Source of the DNA: CATQHS01 sp965203375
Lineage (GTDB): Bacteria; Actinomycetota; Acidimicrobiia; Acidimicrobiales; Aldehydirespiratoraceae
Assembly (NCBI GenBank): GCA_965203375.1
Contig: OZ241886.1
Location: forward strand, 2,728,001-2,792,000
Reading direction: 5' to 3'
DNA: 64,000 nucleotides
Position 1 is the stretch's first letter. Every line of letters begins with the position of its first letter. A program made the position numbers and the translations under genes. The notes below the pieces were generated by a model. The model saw only the letters and a program-made list of their open reading frames with translations. It was not told where the DNA came from and searched no databases. Shown here in pieces: positions 25,889 through 34,380 of the stretch.

Positions 25889-27357
25889 CAGCAGTATCCG
25901 AGCTGGCGGCAGATCTCGACGTGACGAAGGTGCTCCTCATAGGTGGTCGAGAAGTGGTGGGCACCTTCCACACCGCCCTCGTCGGTCAGCACGTAGAACA
26001 GCCAGTCACCCTCGGCCGGCTGCAGGGCCGCCTGCAGCGAGGCCTCGCCGGGCGCGGAGATCGGGGTGGGGGGCAGGCCCGCCACCGCCCGGGTATTCCA
26101 GGGCGACGGGTTCTCGAGGTCGGCGGTGGTGAGCTGGTCGCAGGACTTGTTGGCCGCGTAGCAGGCGGTGGCGTCAATGCCCAGGATCTCGCCCTCGGCC
26201 AGGCGGTTGTAGATGACCCGGGCGATCTTGGGCCGCTCCTCGGCGACGCGGGCCTCCTCCTCGATCAAAGAGGCCACGATCACCACCTCATAGGGCCCCA
26301 GCCCCAGCTCGGTGACGTCGGGATGGGGGCCGGGGTCCTCCAGCAGCCGGGCCAGCCGGCGGTCGAGCTCGTCGGACATGCGCCGCAGCAGCGAGTACTC
26401 GTCGCCCAGGTCGTCCTCGGCCACGTCGTAGGTGGCCGGGAACAGCAGTCCCTCCATGGTGCGCACCGGCGCGTCCTCGGGCAGGTAGTCGCCGTTGGCC
26501 TCGACCAGCACGAACGCCCTCTCCAGGTCGACCAGGTCGAACAGGGGGTTCTCCCGCAGCAGGCGGGCCGACATCTGCGTCCAGCGCATCCCCTCGGGGA
26601 TGGTGATCTTCTGGAACACCTCGGGCAGGGGGCCCTGGTCGAGGATGGCGGTGGCCGACTCGAAGTCCATGCCGGTGCGCAGCCGGTAGTCGCCGGCCTG
26701 GAAGGTCTTCTCGGCCTCGCACCCCAGGAACCCGGTGATGGACAGTTCCCCCTCGCAGCGCAGCCAGTAGCGGTAGACGGTGGCGTTGGAGATCACCCCT
26801 AACGCGTCGAGCTCGGCGGCCACCTCGTTCACCGACGCCCCCGAGGGGATGGTCAGCTCCACCTCCTCGCCCATCTCGCCGACCGGGTCGACCTGGGCTT
26901 CGACCCATTGGTAGACCCGGCCCCGGGCCCACAGGACGCCCCCGACCACCAGACCGGCGAAGATCACCAGCCGCACGAACCCGCCCCAGGCCGGCCGGTA
27001 CCGGACCCAGTGGCGGTCGACCATGTCGTAGCCGGGGTCGACTATGGGGTCGGCCTCCGGGTCGGCGCCGGCCACCACCGCTCCGGCCTCGCCGGTGTAG
27101 GGGGCACCGGCGTAGGGACTGCCGGTATAAGGGTCGCCGGCGTAAGGGCCGTCCGCGTACGGGGACCCCGGGCCGTAGGCCCCGGTGTCGTAGGCGGAAG
27201 CGTCGTAGGCGGAAGAGCCCGGCCTGGCCGCGTCGGGGGAGCCCGGGCCGGCCAGGCCGGGGGGGGTGCGGCCGGTCTGGGTCTGCCCGGTGAAGAACCC
27301 GGCGGCCCGGCGGCCCCAGCCCGGCCGGCGGGTCCGGTTCTCGGGGTCCTCAGCCAC
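25888..27357 (-). CDS. mltG: Endolytic peptidoglycan transglycosylase MltG
   Basis: 489 residues. The cytoplasmic N-terminus (about 120 residues) is rich in Gly-Pro-Tyr and contains repeats of the type (G/S)PYA(G/D) around residues 60-85. One membrane helix follows near residue 140 (GFVRLVIFAGLVVGGVLWA). The extracellular YceG/LysM-like region contains the catalytic Glu in VASLIEEEARVAEERPKIA, and the family end NTRAVAGLPPTPISAPGEAS. MltG cuts nascent glycan strands and sets their length. The frame overlaps ruvX by eight bases. Confidence 0.94.
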   Translation of the reverse strand: MAEDPENRTRRPGWGRRAAGFFTGQTQTGRTPPGLAGPGSPDAARPGSSAYDASAYDTGAYGPGSPYADGPYAGDPYTGSPYAGAPYTGEAGAVVAGADPEADPIVDPGYDMVDRHWVRYRPAWGGFVRLVIFAGLVVGGVLWARGRVYQWVEAQVDPVGEMGEEVELTIPSGASVNEVAAELDALGVISNATVYRYWLRCEGELSITGFLGCEAEKTFQAGDYRLRTGMDFESATAILDQGPLPEVFQKITIPEGMRWTQMSARLLRENPLFDLVDLERAFVLVEANGDYLPEDAPVRTMEGLLFPATYDVAEDDLGDEYSLLRRMSDELDRRLARLLEDPGPHPDVTELGLGPYEVVIVASLIEEEARVAEERPKIARVIYNRLAEGEILGIDATACYAANKSCDQLTTADLENPSPWNTRAVAGLPPTPISAPGEASLQAALQPAEGDWLFYVLTDEGGVEGAHHFSTTYEEHLRHVEICRQLGYC

Positions 27358-27772
27358 GGGGGAGGCCCGCGTCCAGCCAGGCTTGCAGGATCACCGCGGC
27401 AGCCACCCGGTCCACCACCCGCCGGCGGGCCGGTCCGGTCAGTTGCTGGGCGGCCAGGCTGCGCTCGGCGCTGACCGTGGTGAGCCGCTCGTCATGGGTG
27501 ACCACCGGCACGGCCAGAGCCTCGGTCAGCCGGGCCACCTCGTCGAGCACCGACCGGGCCGACGGCCCCGCCGTCCCGTCCAGGCTCAACGGCAGCCCCA
27601 CCACCACTATCTCGGCCTCCCACTCGGCCACCAGCTCGGCGATGCCCCGGTGGTCGTCGGCGGGGCGGCCCGACCGCTCCAGGGTCTCCACGGGGGTGGC
27701 TACCGCCCCGGCCGAGTCGCTGACCGACACCCCGATGCGCCGAGAGCCCAGATCGAGCCCGAGGGCCCGCAC
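27350..27772 (-). CDS. ruvX: Putative pre-16S rRNA nuclease / Holliday junction resolvase-like protein
   Basis: 140 residues from GTG at 27772, giving VRALGLDLGSRRIGVSVSD, which is the exact family start. The frame stays open to a GTG at 27826, but the added 18 residues derive from repeated alaS-junction sequence. Conserved regions are IVVGLPLSLDG, VVTHDERLTTVSAE and VDRVAAAVILQAWLD, with the acidic residues of the RNase H-like fold. YqgF/RuvX acts in 16S rRNA maturation and its loss is usually lethal. It stands in the fixed alaS-ruvX-mltG-aroE order. Confidence 0.93.
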   Translation of the reverse strand: MRALGLDLGSRRIGVSVSDSAGAVATPVETLERSGRPADDHRGIAELVAEWEAEIVVVGLPLSLDGTAGPSARSVLDEVARLTEALAVPVVTHDERLTTVSAERSLAAQQLTGPARRRVVDRVAAAVILQAWLDAGLPRG

Positions 27773-27930
27773 ATCACCGACCGGCGGCCGCCGCCGCCCG
27801 GGGCAGCACGAGGGCACCCACGTCACCCGCCGCCGATCTCCGCCGCGGTGGCCCGGGCCTGACCGAAAGCGCCCACGTCACCCGCCGCCAACCGCGGCCG
27901 CCGCGGCCCGGGCCTGGTCGAGGGCTTGGT
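27770..27930 (-). repeat. Repeated alaS stop / ruvX start junction
   Basis: The sequence CACGTCACCCGCCGCC occurs at 27819 and 27874; a weaker form, CACATCACCGACCGG, is at 27770. Offsets are 49 and 55 bases. The copy at 27874 holds the alaS stop (GGGTGACGTG on the minus strand); the one at 27770 holds the ruvX start (GTGATGTGCGG). The two better copies also share GCCGCGG and GGCCCGGGCCTG further on. This is a tandemly multiplied junction. Confidence 0.75.
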
Positions 27931-30535
27931 CGAGCCGGTCGGCGTGCTTGCCGCCGGCGGTGGACAGATCGGGCCGGGACCGGCCGCCCCCGCCGATGGT
28001 CCGCTTGGCCTCGTCGATCAGCGCGCCGGCGTCGAAGCGGCCGGAGCCGTCGGCGGCCGCGGCCAAAGCCGCCCCGCCCGAGCCCAGCGCCGCGCCCAGC
28101 ACCACCGCCTGCACGCCGTCGCGATCCCTGACCGATAGGGCCAGGTCCCGCAGCCCGTCGCGGTCCACGCCGTCCACTCTGGCCACCACCACCCCGTCCA
28201 CCGCGGCGGCGGCCAGCTCGCCGGCCCGGCCCAGGGCAGCCTCCCGTCCGAGCCGGGCCACCTCGTCCCGCAAGGCCTTGGTCTCGGCCTGACGTTTGGC
28301 CACCCCCTCGGCCAGCTCCCCAGCGGGAACCCCCAGAGCCTGGGCCGCCTCGGTTATGGACGCCTCCTGGCGGCGCACCAGCTCCAGCACCGCCCGCCCG
28401 GTGACGGCCTCGACCCGGCGGATGTTGGAGCCGATGGACGACTCGGCGGTGATCTTGAAGGCCCCGATGTCGCCCAGGGCCCGCACATGGGTGCCGCCGC
28501 ACAGCTCCACCGAGTGGCGGCCGGCCTCGAGCACCCGCACGGTGTCGCCGTATTTGTCGCCGAAGAAGGCGATGGCGCCGAGCTGCTGGGCCTGGGCCAT
28601 GGTGGTCTCGAAGTGCCGGCACGGGTCGTTGGCCAGGATCTCGTCGTTGACCAGGTCCTCCACCTCGGCGATCTGGGCCGGGGTCATGGCCGCGTAATGG
28701 CTGAAGTCGAAGCGCAGCCGGTCGGGCCCCACCTCCGAGCCCTGCTGCTTGACGTGATCGCCCAGCGCCTGGCGCAGAGCCCAGTGCAGCAGGTGGGTGG
28801 CGGTGTGGTTACGCCGGATGGCGGCCCGCCGGTCGGCGTCGATGGCGGCGGTGACCTCGTCGCCGGGCCGCAGCTCGCCCTCGACCGGCTCGACGTGGTG
28901 GACGTGCAGGCCGGGCACCCCGTAGCGGGTGTCGGCCACCCGGGCCCGGGCCCCGGCGGCCGAGACGATCTCGCCGGTGTCGCCGATCTGGCCGCCGCTC
29001 TCGGCGTAGAACGGGGTGCGGTCCAGCACCAGTTTCCCGTCGGCGGCATGGAGCACCCGGGCGGTGGACGACGTCTGGTCGCGGCCGGTGAACTCGGTCT
29101 CGCCGTGGTCGTCCACCAGCCGGGCGAAGGGGGACACGTCGTCGGCGGCGGCGGTCTTGCGGGCCTGCTTGGCCCGCTGCTGCTGGGCCGACATGGCCTC
29201 CCGGAACCCCTCGGCGTCCACCTCGATGCCCCGCTCGGCGGTGATCTCCTCGGTCACCTCCAGGGGGAAGCCGTAGGTGTCGTGCAGCAGGAAGGCGACG
29301 TCGCCGGCCAGGGTGGCGCCGGGGGCCAGCCCGTCGAGGCGCTCGTCGAGGATGGCCTGGCCGGTGCGCAGGGTCTCGGCGAAGCGGCGCTCCTCCTGGT
29401 CGATCACGTCGCGCACGTAACCGTGGTTGCGGGCCAGGTCGGGGTGGGCGCCGCCCATCACCTCCACGACGGCGTCCACCATCGGGCCCATGACCGGCTC
29501 GGTGACCCCGAGCAGGTAGGCGTGGCGCACGGCCCGGCGGATGATGCGGCGCAAGACGTAGCCCCGGGCCTCGTTGGACGGGAAGACCCCGTCGCTCACC
29601 AGCATGGCCGTGGACCGGGCGTGGTCGGCCAGGATGCGCAGCGACACCTCAGCCGAAGAGGCCCCGGCGGCCCCGTTGGCGTCGCGGCCAGCCGACCCGG
29701 CCGCCCGGTCGGGCACTTCGGCGCTGCTGCCGTCGCCGTCGGAGGAGGGCCGGACCCGGGCGCCGGTGATCTTCTCGGCCGCGGCCAGCAGGCGGGCCAG
29801 CTCGTCGGTCTCCCACACCGAGTCGACGCCCTGGAGCACGGCCAGGGTGCGCTCCAGCCCCAGCCCGGTGTCGATGGAGGGCTTGGGCAGCGGCTGCTCG
29901 GCGCCGTCGGCGGTGGTCTCGAACTGCATGAACACCAGGTTCCAGATTTCGATGTAGCGCTCGTCGCCGCCGAACGCCGGGCCGCCGCCGGGTCCGTATT
30001 CGGGGCCCCGGTCCCAGAAGATCTCCGAGCAGGGGCCGCAGGGGCCGGTGTCGGCCATGCGCCAGTAGTTGTCCTCGTCGAGGCGCTGGATGCGCTCGGC
30101 CGGCACCCCGATCTGGTCTCGCCAGATGGCCTCGGCCTCGTCGTCGCTGACGTGGACGGTCACCCAGAGCCGGTCGGGGTCGAGCCCGAGCGGGCCGGTC
30201 ACCAGCTCCCAGGCCCAGGCGACGGCCTCGGGCTTGAAGTAGTCGCCGAAGCTGAAGTTGCCCAGCATCTCGAAGTAGGTGAGGTGCCGGGAGGTGCGGC
30301 CGATCTCGTCGAGGTCGTTGTGCTTGCCCCCGGCCCGCACGCACTTCTGGACGGTGACGGCCCGGGGGAACGGCGGGGGCTCCTCGCCCACGAAGTAGGG
30401 CTTGAACGGGACCATGCCCGCCACCGTGAACAGCAGGGTGGGGTCGTGCGGGATGAGGCTGGCCGACGGCTGGTGGGAGTGGCCCCGCTCGACGAAGAAA
30501 TCGACGAACGCCTGGCGGACCTGGCTGGCCTTCAT
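27878..30535 (-). CDS. alaS: Alanyl-tRNA synthetase
   Basis: 885 residues, full length. The class II catalytic core starts with SQVRQAFVDFFVERGH and PTLLFTVAGMVPFKPYF, with WNLVFMQFETTADG and STAMLVSDGVFPSNEARG further on. The editing domain shows the zinc ligands HTATHLLHWAL (HxxxH) and CGGTHVRALGDIGAFKI (CxxxH). The C-Ala domain is Gly/Ala-rich and ends in a run of Ala and Gly. A Ser/Ala-rich insert near residues 270-295 is not typical. It is followed by ruvX, mltG and aroE. Confidence 0.97.
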   Translation of the reverse strand: MKASQVRQAFVDFFVERGHSHQPSASLIPHDPTLLFTVAGMVPFKPYFVGEEPPPFPRAVTVQKCVRAGGKHNDLDEIGRTSRHLTYFEMLGNFSFGDYFKPEAVAWAWELVTGPLGLDPDRLWVTVHVSDDEAEAIWRDQIGVPAERIQRLDEDNYWRMADTGPCGPCSEIFWDRGPEYGPGGGPAFGGDERYIEIWNLVFMQFETTADGAEQPLPKPSIDTGLGLERTLAVLQGVDSVWETDELARLLAAAEKITGARVRPSSDGDGSSAEVPDRAAGSAGRDANGAAGASSAEVSLRILADHARSTAMLVSDGVFPSNEARGYVLRRIIRRAVRHAYLLGVTEPVMGPMVDAVVEVMGGAHPDLARNHGYVRDVIDQEERRFAETLRTGQAILDERLDGLAPGATLAGDVAFLLHDTYGFPLEVTEEITAERGIEVDAEGFREAMSAQQQRAKQARKTAAADDVSPFARLVDDHGETEFTGRDQTSSTARVLHAADGKLVLDRTPFYAESGGQIGDTGEIVSAAGARARVADTRYGVPGLHVHHVEPVEGELRPGDEVTAAIDADRRAAIRRNHTATHLLHWALRQALGDHVKQQGSEVGPDRLRFDFSHYAAMTPAQIAEVEDLVNDEILANDPCRHFETTMAQAQQLGAIAFFGDKYGDTVRVLEAGRHSVELCGGTHVRALGDIGAFKITAESSIGSNIRRVEAVTGRAVLELVRRQEASITEAAQALGVPAGELAEGVAKRQAETKALRDEVARLGREAALGRAGELAAAAVDGVVVARVDGVDRDGLRDLALSVRDRDGVQAVVLGAALGSGGAALAAAADGSGRFDAGALIDEAKRTIGGGGRSRPDLSTAGGKHADRLDQALDQARAAAAAVGGG

Positions 30536-30590
30536 GCCCCCAGCCTACGGCCCCGTCCAGCGACCACCGGCGGGGCCTAGACGGCCGGCG

Positions 30591-30938
30591 TCACCCGGGG
30601 AGGTCGAGGATGAGGCCGAGCATCTCACGGATCTGCAGGAGTGCGGACTTTCCGACGTTGCCCCGCCTGCTCTCAATGCGGCTCGCCGAAACAGCGCGGA
30701 TGTGCTGGCATTGAGCGGCCGACGGGCGGTCCAGCCCGTTCTCGGGATCAGCTTCGAGTTCCACCTCCGATGCAAATCCTCGAAGCGCGGATGTCAGCGG
30801 CACCACCTGAACGACACTCGGCCCGGCGTCGAGCACCCGCTGGGCCGACACCACGACCGCCGGGTGATGAAAGCCGGCTTCTCGCCCGGCAGGCAACCCG
30901 AGGTCCAAGTCGACGACATCACCCGAGGTCAGCATCAA
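30591..30938 (-). CDS. mazF: MazF/PemK-family toxin (mRNA interferase)
   Basis: 115 residues, usual length. The MazF fold is recognised by GDVVDLDLGLPAGREAGFHH, PAVVVSAQRVL and VVQVVPLTSALRGF, and the later ECQ-like AAQCQHIRAVSASRI (about residues 77-91). Such toxins cut mRNA at short sites. Its start lies inside the end of the antitoxin gene (20-base overlap), the ordinary toxin-antitoxin arrangement. The pair is inserted between alaS and the small membrane-protein genes that normally adjoin it. Confidence 0.88.
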   Translation of the reverse strand: MMLTSGDVVDLDLGLPAGREAGFHHPAVVVSAQRVLDAGPSVVQVVPLTSALRGFASEVELEADPENGLDRPSAAQCQHIRAVSASRIESRRGNVGKSALLQIREMLGLILDLPG

Positions 30939-31113
30939 GCCAATCGACTTCCGCCTCAGTGAGATCGCCGCGCAATTCAGCGCCGATCTCGTCCTGGCGC
31001 AGCCGCCGCACGGCGAGCGCCACCGTGCAGCCCACGGTGATGCCGAGGAAGGCTGCGAGCTTCTTCAACTCCCGATGCGTTGTGGCATCGATTCGCACGC
31101 TCGTGCTCTGCAT
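30919..31113 (-). CDS. mazE: Ribbon-helix-helix antitoxin partner of MazF
   Basis: 64 residues. The N-terminus STSVRIDATTHRELKKLAAF is a standard ribbon-helix-helix DNA-binding start: one beta strand (TSVRID) followed by a helix. The acidic C-terminus (LTEAEVDWLDADLG) would be the toxin-binding part. It precedes and overlaps the toxin gene. By analogy it represses its own promoter, where a palindrome is visible at 31126-31135. Confidence 0.85.
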   Translation of the reverse strand: MQSTSVRIDATTHRELKKLAAFLGITVGCTVALAVRRLRQDEIGAELRGDLTEAEVDWLDADLG

Positions 31114-31140
31114 ACACTCACGTTAGCAAATTTGCATACA
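31109..31140 (-). promoter_or_regulatory. Probable operator/promoter of the mazEF pair
   Basis: Directly upstream of the antitoxin start, an AT-rich patch contains the perfect palindrome GCAAATTTGC (31126-31135). The octamer TGCATACA is repeated at 31109-31116 and 31133-31140, 24 bases apart. Such features are usual where a ribbon-helix-helix antitoxin represses its own transcription. The patch stands out against the GC-rich surroundings. Confidence 0.5.
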
Positions 31141-31169
31141 TGTAGCGAATTGCCTCACGGACCTCGGCT

Positions 31170-31427
31170 CTAGGAGTCCAGTTCTTCTCGGAGTTCGTCT
31201 TCGGTGGCGCGCATGGCGGCTCGGCCGTCCTCTACCGCGTCGCGCAGGTCGGCGGCGGCTCGGCGGGCCCCCTCCCCTATCCGCCGGGCCCCGTCTCCGA
31301 CCCGGCGGGACTGCTCGGTGACGGCCTGGCGCATCCGCTCGGGGACGCGCTGGGCCTGGCGGCGGGCCCACACCACTGAACCCAGGCCGGCGCAGTAGCC
31401 GACCCCCACCCAGAACAGCCGCCTCAC
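31170..31427 (-). CDS. Small membrane-associated protein of the alaS neighbourhood (DUF6167-like)
   Basis: 85 residues from GTG at 31427, which overlaps the previous stop as GTGA. A hydrophobic N-terminal segment (VRRLFWVGVGYCAGLGSVVW) is followed by a charged, Arg/Glu-rich coiled-coil-like helix to the end. In Streptomyces a gene of this sort (DUF6167) lies between a DUF948 gene and alaS, the same place as here. Function unknown. The longer overlapping frames upstream are not used. Confidence 0.7.
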   Translation of the reverse strand: MRRLFWVGVGYCAGLGSVVWARRQAQRVPERMRQAVTEQSRRVGDGARRIGEGARRAAADLRDAVEDGRAAMRATEDELREELDS

Positions 31428-31930
31428 CGACGGTGCTCCACGGTCCGACCGGGCCGGTCGCCGCTGCCGTTCGTTCGCCCCGCGGCCACCTCGCGGTGCT
31501 CGCGCCCAGTCGCCCCGCGGCCGGGCACCGGAGGGCTGTCGGGCTCCCAGCCGGCCACCTCGATGGCCCGGCGGGTGCGGCGGTGCCTGAGGCGGCGGGT
31601 GGCCCGCCCCACTCCCGACACCAGCGCCAGGCCCTTGATGAGGGGAGGGGCGAAGGCCCGGTAGGTGAGGCGGCTGGCGTGATCGACGGTGGTGGAGATC
31701 CGCTCGGCCCGGCCGATCACGCCGTCCACCCGGTCCAGCTCTGCCCCGGCCCGGGCCACGGTGCCGCGCAGGTCCTCGACCATGGGCAGGGCCGACTGGC
31801 GCAGTTCGTCGACGGTTTCCCTCAGCTCGCGCATGGTCCGCACCATCGAGATCACGGCCAGCACCAACACCACCACCACCGCTAAGCACACCCCGGTGAC
31901 GATCACCGCGGCCAGGTCGGCGGCGCTCAC
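31424..31930 (-). CDS. DUF948-like membrane-anchored coiled-coil protein
   Basis: 168 residues, GTG start. One N-terminal membrane helix (LAAVIVTGVCLAVVVVLVLA, residues 5-24) is followed by a long helix with regular Leu/Val spacing: MRELRETVDELRQSALPMVE and EDLRGTVARAGAELDRVDGV. This is the shape of DUF948 proteins, which adjoin alaS in many actinobacteria. The C-terminal ~50 residues are Arg/Gly/Pro-rich. Role unknown, probably in the cell envelope. Confidence 0.75.
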   Translation of the reverse strand: MSAADLAAVIVTGVCLAVVVVLVLAVISMVRTMRELRETVDELRQSALPMVEDLRGTVARAGAELDRVDGVIGRAERISTTVDHASRLTYRAFAPPLIKGLALVSGVGRATRRLRHRRTRRAIEVAGWEPDSPPVPGRGATGREHREVAAGRTNGSGDRPGRTVEHRR

Positions 31931-31984
31931 CGCGGCCCACCCGCCGGACGGCTGGCCGGAACCCGGACCGCGCCTCTCATGGCC

Positions 31985-32215
31985 CCATTACAGCCGACCG
32001 AGCCAGCCGCTGCCCAAGCGCGTCAACTCCAGTCGGGCCGGTAGCCATCCAAGCGCATCGTTTCCGGCGAGGCCAGCGGTCGCCCAAGTAGGTCCCGACG
32101 GCCGGGCCCAGCAGTCGTCCAAGTCGGGCTGTCGGCCCGTCCAACCAGTCAACTCCGACCGGGCCAGCGGGCACCCAACCCGTCACTTCCGGCCGGGCCA
32201 GCGGTCGTCCAGGCC
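31985..32215 (-). repeat. Degenerate repeats of the rarA 3' end
   Basis: Five to six imperfect units of about 30-45 bases extend from the rarA stop towards the DUF948 gene. They share the pattern GTCA(A)CTTCCGGCCGGGCCAGCG followed by GTCGTCCA-like sequence. The best unit (about 32181-32212) contains the rarA stop codon (AAGTGACG on the minus strand). Others start near 32146, 32110, 32062 and 32018. The ~250-base spacer shows no gene; reading frames within it are by-products of the repeats. Confidence 0.65.
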
Positions 32216-33472
32216 GGCCTCGGCGCCCTGGTCGGAGGGCTCGTAGTAGACGTGATCGGCTGTCTCGTCCGGGCGGTGGGCCTGGTCCACCCAGCCGCCC
32301 TCGGCGTCGTGGGGGTACTGGTAGCCGGCGCCGTGGCCCAGGCCTTTGGCCCCCGAGTAGTGGGAGTCGCGCAGGTGGATCGGGACCTCTCCGGCCCCGG
32401 CCGCCTCGGCGTCGGCCCGGGCCCGGCCCAGGGCCACGGTGACCCGGTTGGACTTGGGGGCGGTGGCCAGGCGGACCACGGCGTGGGCCAGGTTGAGCTG
32501 GGCCTCGGGCAGCCCCACGAACTCGACCGCCCGGGCGGCGGCGTCGGCCACCACCAGGGCGCCGGAGTCGGCCATGCCGATGTCCTCTGAGGCCAGTATC
32601 ACCAGCCGCCGGGCGATGAACCGGGGGTCCTCGCCGGCCTGGAGCATCCGGGCCAGCCAGTACAGGCCGGCGTCGGGGTCGGAGCCCCGGATGCTCTTGA
32701 TGAAGGCGCTGATCACGTCGTAGTGGCCGTCGCGCCCGTAGCGGACCGCCTTGGCGTCGGCCGCGCCCTCGGCGTCGGCCAGCTCCACGTGGGGCGGCTG
32801 GCCCCGCCGGGCGGCCAGGGCCACCGCCACCTCCACCCCGGTGAGGGCGTGGCGGCCGTCGCCGCCGCTGCGGGCCACCAAGTGCTCTATGGCCTCATCG
32901 TCGGCGTCGGCGTCCTCGGCGGCCAGCCCCCGGCGCACCAGCTCGGCCAGGGCGGGGGCGTCGAGGGGGTGGAGGCGGAACAGCGTCGAGCGGGATAACA
33001 GGGGCGGGTTGACCTCGAAGTGGGGGTTCTCGGTGGTGGCGCCCACCAGGGTGATCAGGCCGTCCTCCACCGCGGGCAGCAGCGTGTCTTGCTGGGCCTT
33101 GTTGAACCGGTGGACCTCGTCGAGGAACAAGATGGTGCCGGCGCCGTGCTCGCCCAGGAGGCGGCGGGCCCGCTCAATGGCCGCCCGGGCGTCCTTGACG
33201 GTGGCGGCCACCGCCGAGAGCTCCTCGAAGGCCTTGGCGGTGGCGGCGGCCACCACCCGGGCCAGGGTGGTCTTGCCCGTCCCGGGCGGCCCCCACAGGA
33301 TCACCGAGGACAGCCGGTCGGCCTCGATCAGCTCCCGCAGCGGCCGGCCGGGGCCGATCAGGTGGTCCTGGCCAACGATCTCGTCCAGGGTGCGGGGCCG
33401 CAGCCGGGCGGCCAGCGGGGCTCGGCGGTTCAGCCGTTCGGCGGCCGCGGCGTCGAACAGGTCCCCGTCCAC
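32183..33472 (-). CDS. rarA: Replication-associated recombination protein A (RarA/MgsA)
   Basis: 429 residues. AAA+ ATPase: Walker A in VILWGPPGTGKTTLARVVA (near residue 58), Walker B in ILFLDEVHRFNKAQQDTLLP, sensor 1 in LVGATTENPHFEVN. The C-terminal tetramerisation part begins with YDVISAFIKSIRGSDPDAGL and continues with HAVVRLATAPKSNRV. It acts at stalled replication forks. It usually stands close to alaS and aspS in actinobacteria; here a 14-kb accessory island separates it from aspS. Confidence 0.95.
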   Translation of the reverse strand: MDGDLFDAAAAERLNRRAPLAARLRPRTLDEIVGQDHLIGPGRPLRELIEADRLSSVILWGPPGTGKTTLARVVAAATAKAFEELSAVAATVKDARAAIERARRLLGEHGAGTILFLDEVHRFNKAQQDTLLPAVEDGLITLVGATTENPHFEVNPPLLSRSTLFRLHPLDAPALAELVRRGLAAEDADADDEAIEHLVARSGGDGRHALTGVEVAVALAARRGQPPHVELADAEGAADAKAVRYGRDGHYDVISAFIKSIRGSDPDAGLYWLARMLQAGEDPRFIARRLVILASEDIGMADSGALVVADAAARAVEFVGLPEAQLNLAHAVVRLATAPKSNRVTVALGRARADAEAAGAGEVPIHLRDSHYSGAKGLGHGAGYQYPHDAEGGWVDQAHRPDETADHVYYEPSDQGAEAGLDDRWPGRK

Positions 33473-33515
33473 CCCGCCGAGACTATGGCCCGAGCGGCCC
33501 GCTGCGCCGGGCGGC

Positions 33516-33977
33516 TCACCGGTCTATGACGAGTTGCACGCCTCCCATGCTGGGAATGTCGTCGTCGCCGTTCTTGAGCTTGTCGTCGGCCCAGCCGATC
33601 AGCGCCGAGTTGAGCGCCTCCAGCGCTTCTTCGGGCGAATGGCCTAAGCCCCGTGGTCCGTTGATGCCTACAACGGAGGCCACCACGCCGACAGGATCGT
33701 CGATATCGCGGACCATGGCGTGAAAGAGGGCCTTTTCAGCCCATAGCACAATCAGGCGTTGAAGAGCCTCCTCGTAAGACGGACGCGGCTCAGTGTCATC
33801 GTAGTCTTGGTCAGACCTTAATAACCGAGTACCAGCGGGGCCCGAACCGTTCAGTTCGTTCTCGCCGGAAGATAACATGCGTTTCCTGAGTTCGTGGACA
33901 TCAAACCGTGGTCCTGTTGATCCACTGGGACCCATAAGCCTGGTAGTCGGTGTGGCAGTTAGTATTTGACCCATCAT
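33516..33977 (-). CDS. Hypothetical protein with a HicB-like C-terminal segment
   Basis: 153 residues. No family is recognised with confidence. The C-terminal part, MVRDIDDPVGVVASVVGING followed by GHSPEEALEALNSALIGW, recalls HicB-type antitoxins (short beta-sheet, then a (T/S)PEEALxxL helix). The N-terminal 60 residues look disordered. It starts (ATGATG after GAGCTAGGAGTA, a good ribosome site) six bases after the preceding small gene, forming a bicistron. GC content is below that of rarA. Confidence 0.5.
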   Translation of the reverse strand: MMGQILTATPTTRLMGPSGSTGPRFDVHELRKRMLSSGENELNGSGPAGTRLLRSDQDYDDTEPRPSYEEALQRLIVLWAEKALFHAMVRDIDDPVGVVASVVGINGPRGLGHSPEEALEALNSALIGWADDKLKNGDDDIPSMGGVQLVIDR

Positions 33978-33982
33978 TACTC

Positions 33983-34222
33983 CTAGCTCTCAAGAGGTGA
34001 AACAGCAAGCACCTCAGTGGAATCGACATAGTAAACAGGATCTCCGCTGTGATCAAAATGCCCATCCCAACGATATACGTGCAATACTACCGGTTTCAAG
34101 CGTATCACGGTACCATCGTCGAGCAGATATTCATTCCACCGTTCACCATGATCTCGAAAGCCGATTTCTGTTACGTTGATCGGCTCACCGTCAGGGCCCG
34201 GGATGCGTCGCCTGCGCTCCAT
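33983..34222 (-). CDS. Small hypothetical protein
   Basis: 79 residues, rich in Tyr, Trp, His and Asp, predicted beta-strand-like: RWNEYLLDDGTVIRLKPVVL followed by HVYRWDGHFDHSGDPVYYVD. No known family. A ribosome site (TAGGAGCAGAGCC before ATG) supports the start. The following gene begins six bases after its stop. A promoter-like sequence lies about 60 bases upstream. Confidence 0.55.
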   Translation of the reverse strand: MERRRRIPGPDGEPINVTEIGFRDHGERWNEYLLDDGTVIRLKPVVLHVYRWDGHFDHSGDPVYYVDSTEVLAVSPLES

Positions 34223-34285
34223 GGCTCTGCTCCTACTCTAGCAGTTCCAAGGGCTGGACCAGTTTCCAGCGAAGACCCTGAAAGC

Positions 34286-34314
34286 AGTGTAACAACCTTC
34301 ATACCTACTTACAA
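34286..34314 (-). promoter_or_regulatory. Candidate sigma-70-type promoter
   Basis: On the minus strand TTGTAA, 17 bases, then TACACT, in a locally AT-rich spacer. Each hexamer matches the consensus at four of six bases. It points towards the two small genes at 34222 and 33977, with an untranslated leader of roughly 55 bases. The 158-base spacer shows no other feature. Confidence 0.4.
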
Positions 34315-34380
34315 CCCTCAAAGTTGATTTTATAGCACCAATCTAGGGTTTAACCGCTTTGACCTGGACTTTTGCAAGGA

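Noticed and set aside
27773..27826. Extended ruvX start at 27826
   Set aside because: The extra 18 residues are encoded by repeated alaS-junction sequence and have no counterpart in the family; GTG at 27772 fits the family start.
31977..32186. A 69-codon frame between rarA and the DUF948 gene
   Set aside because: It lies entirely in the degenerate rarA 3'-end repeats, and its GP(V/T)GVD elements are repeat products.
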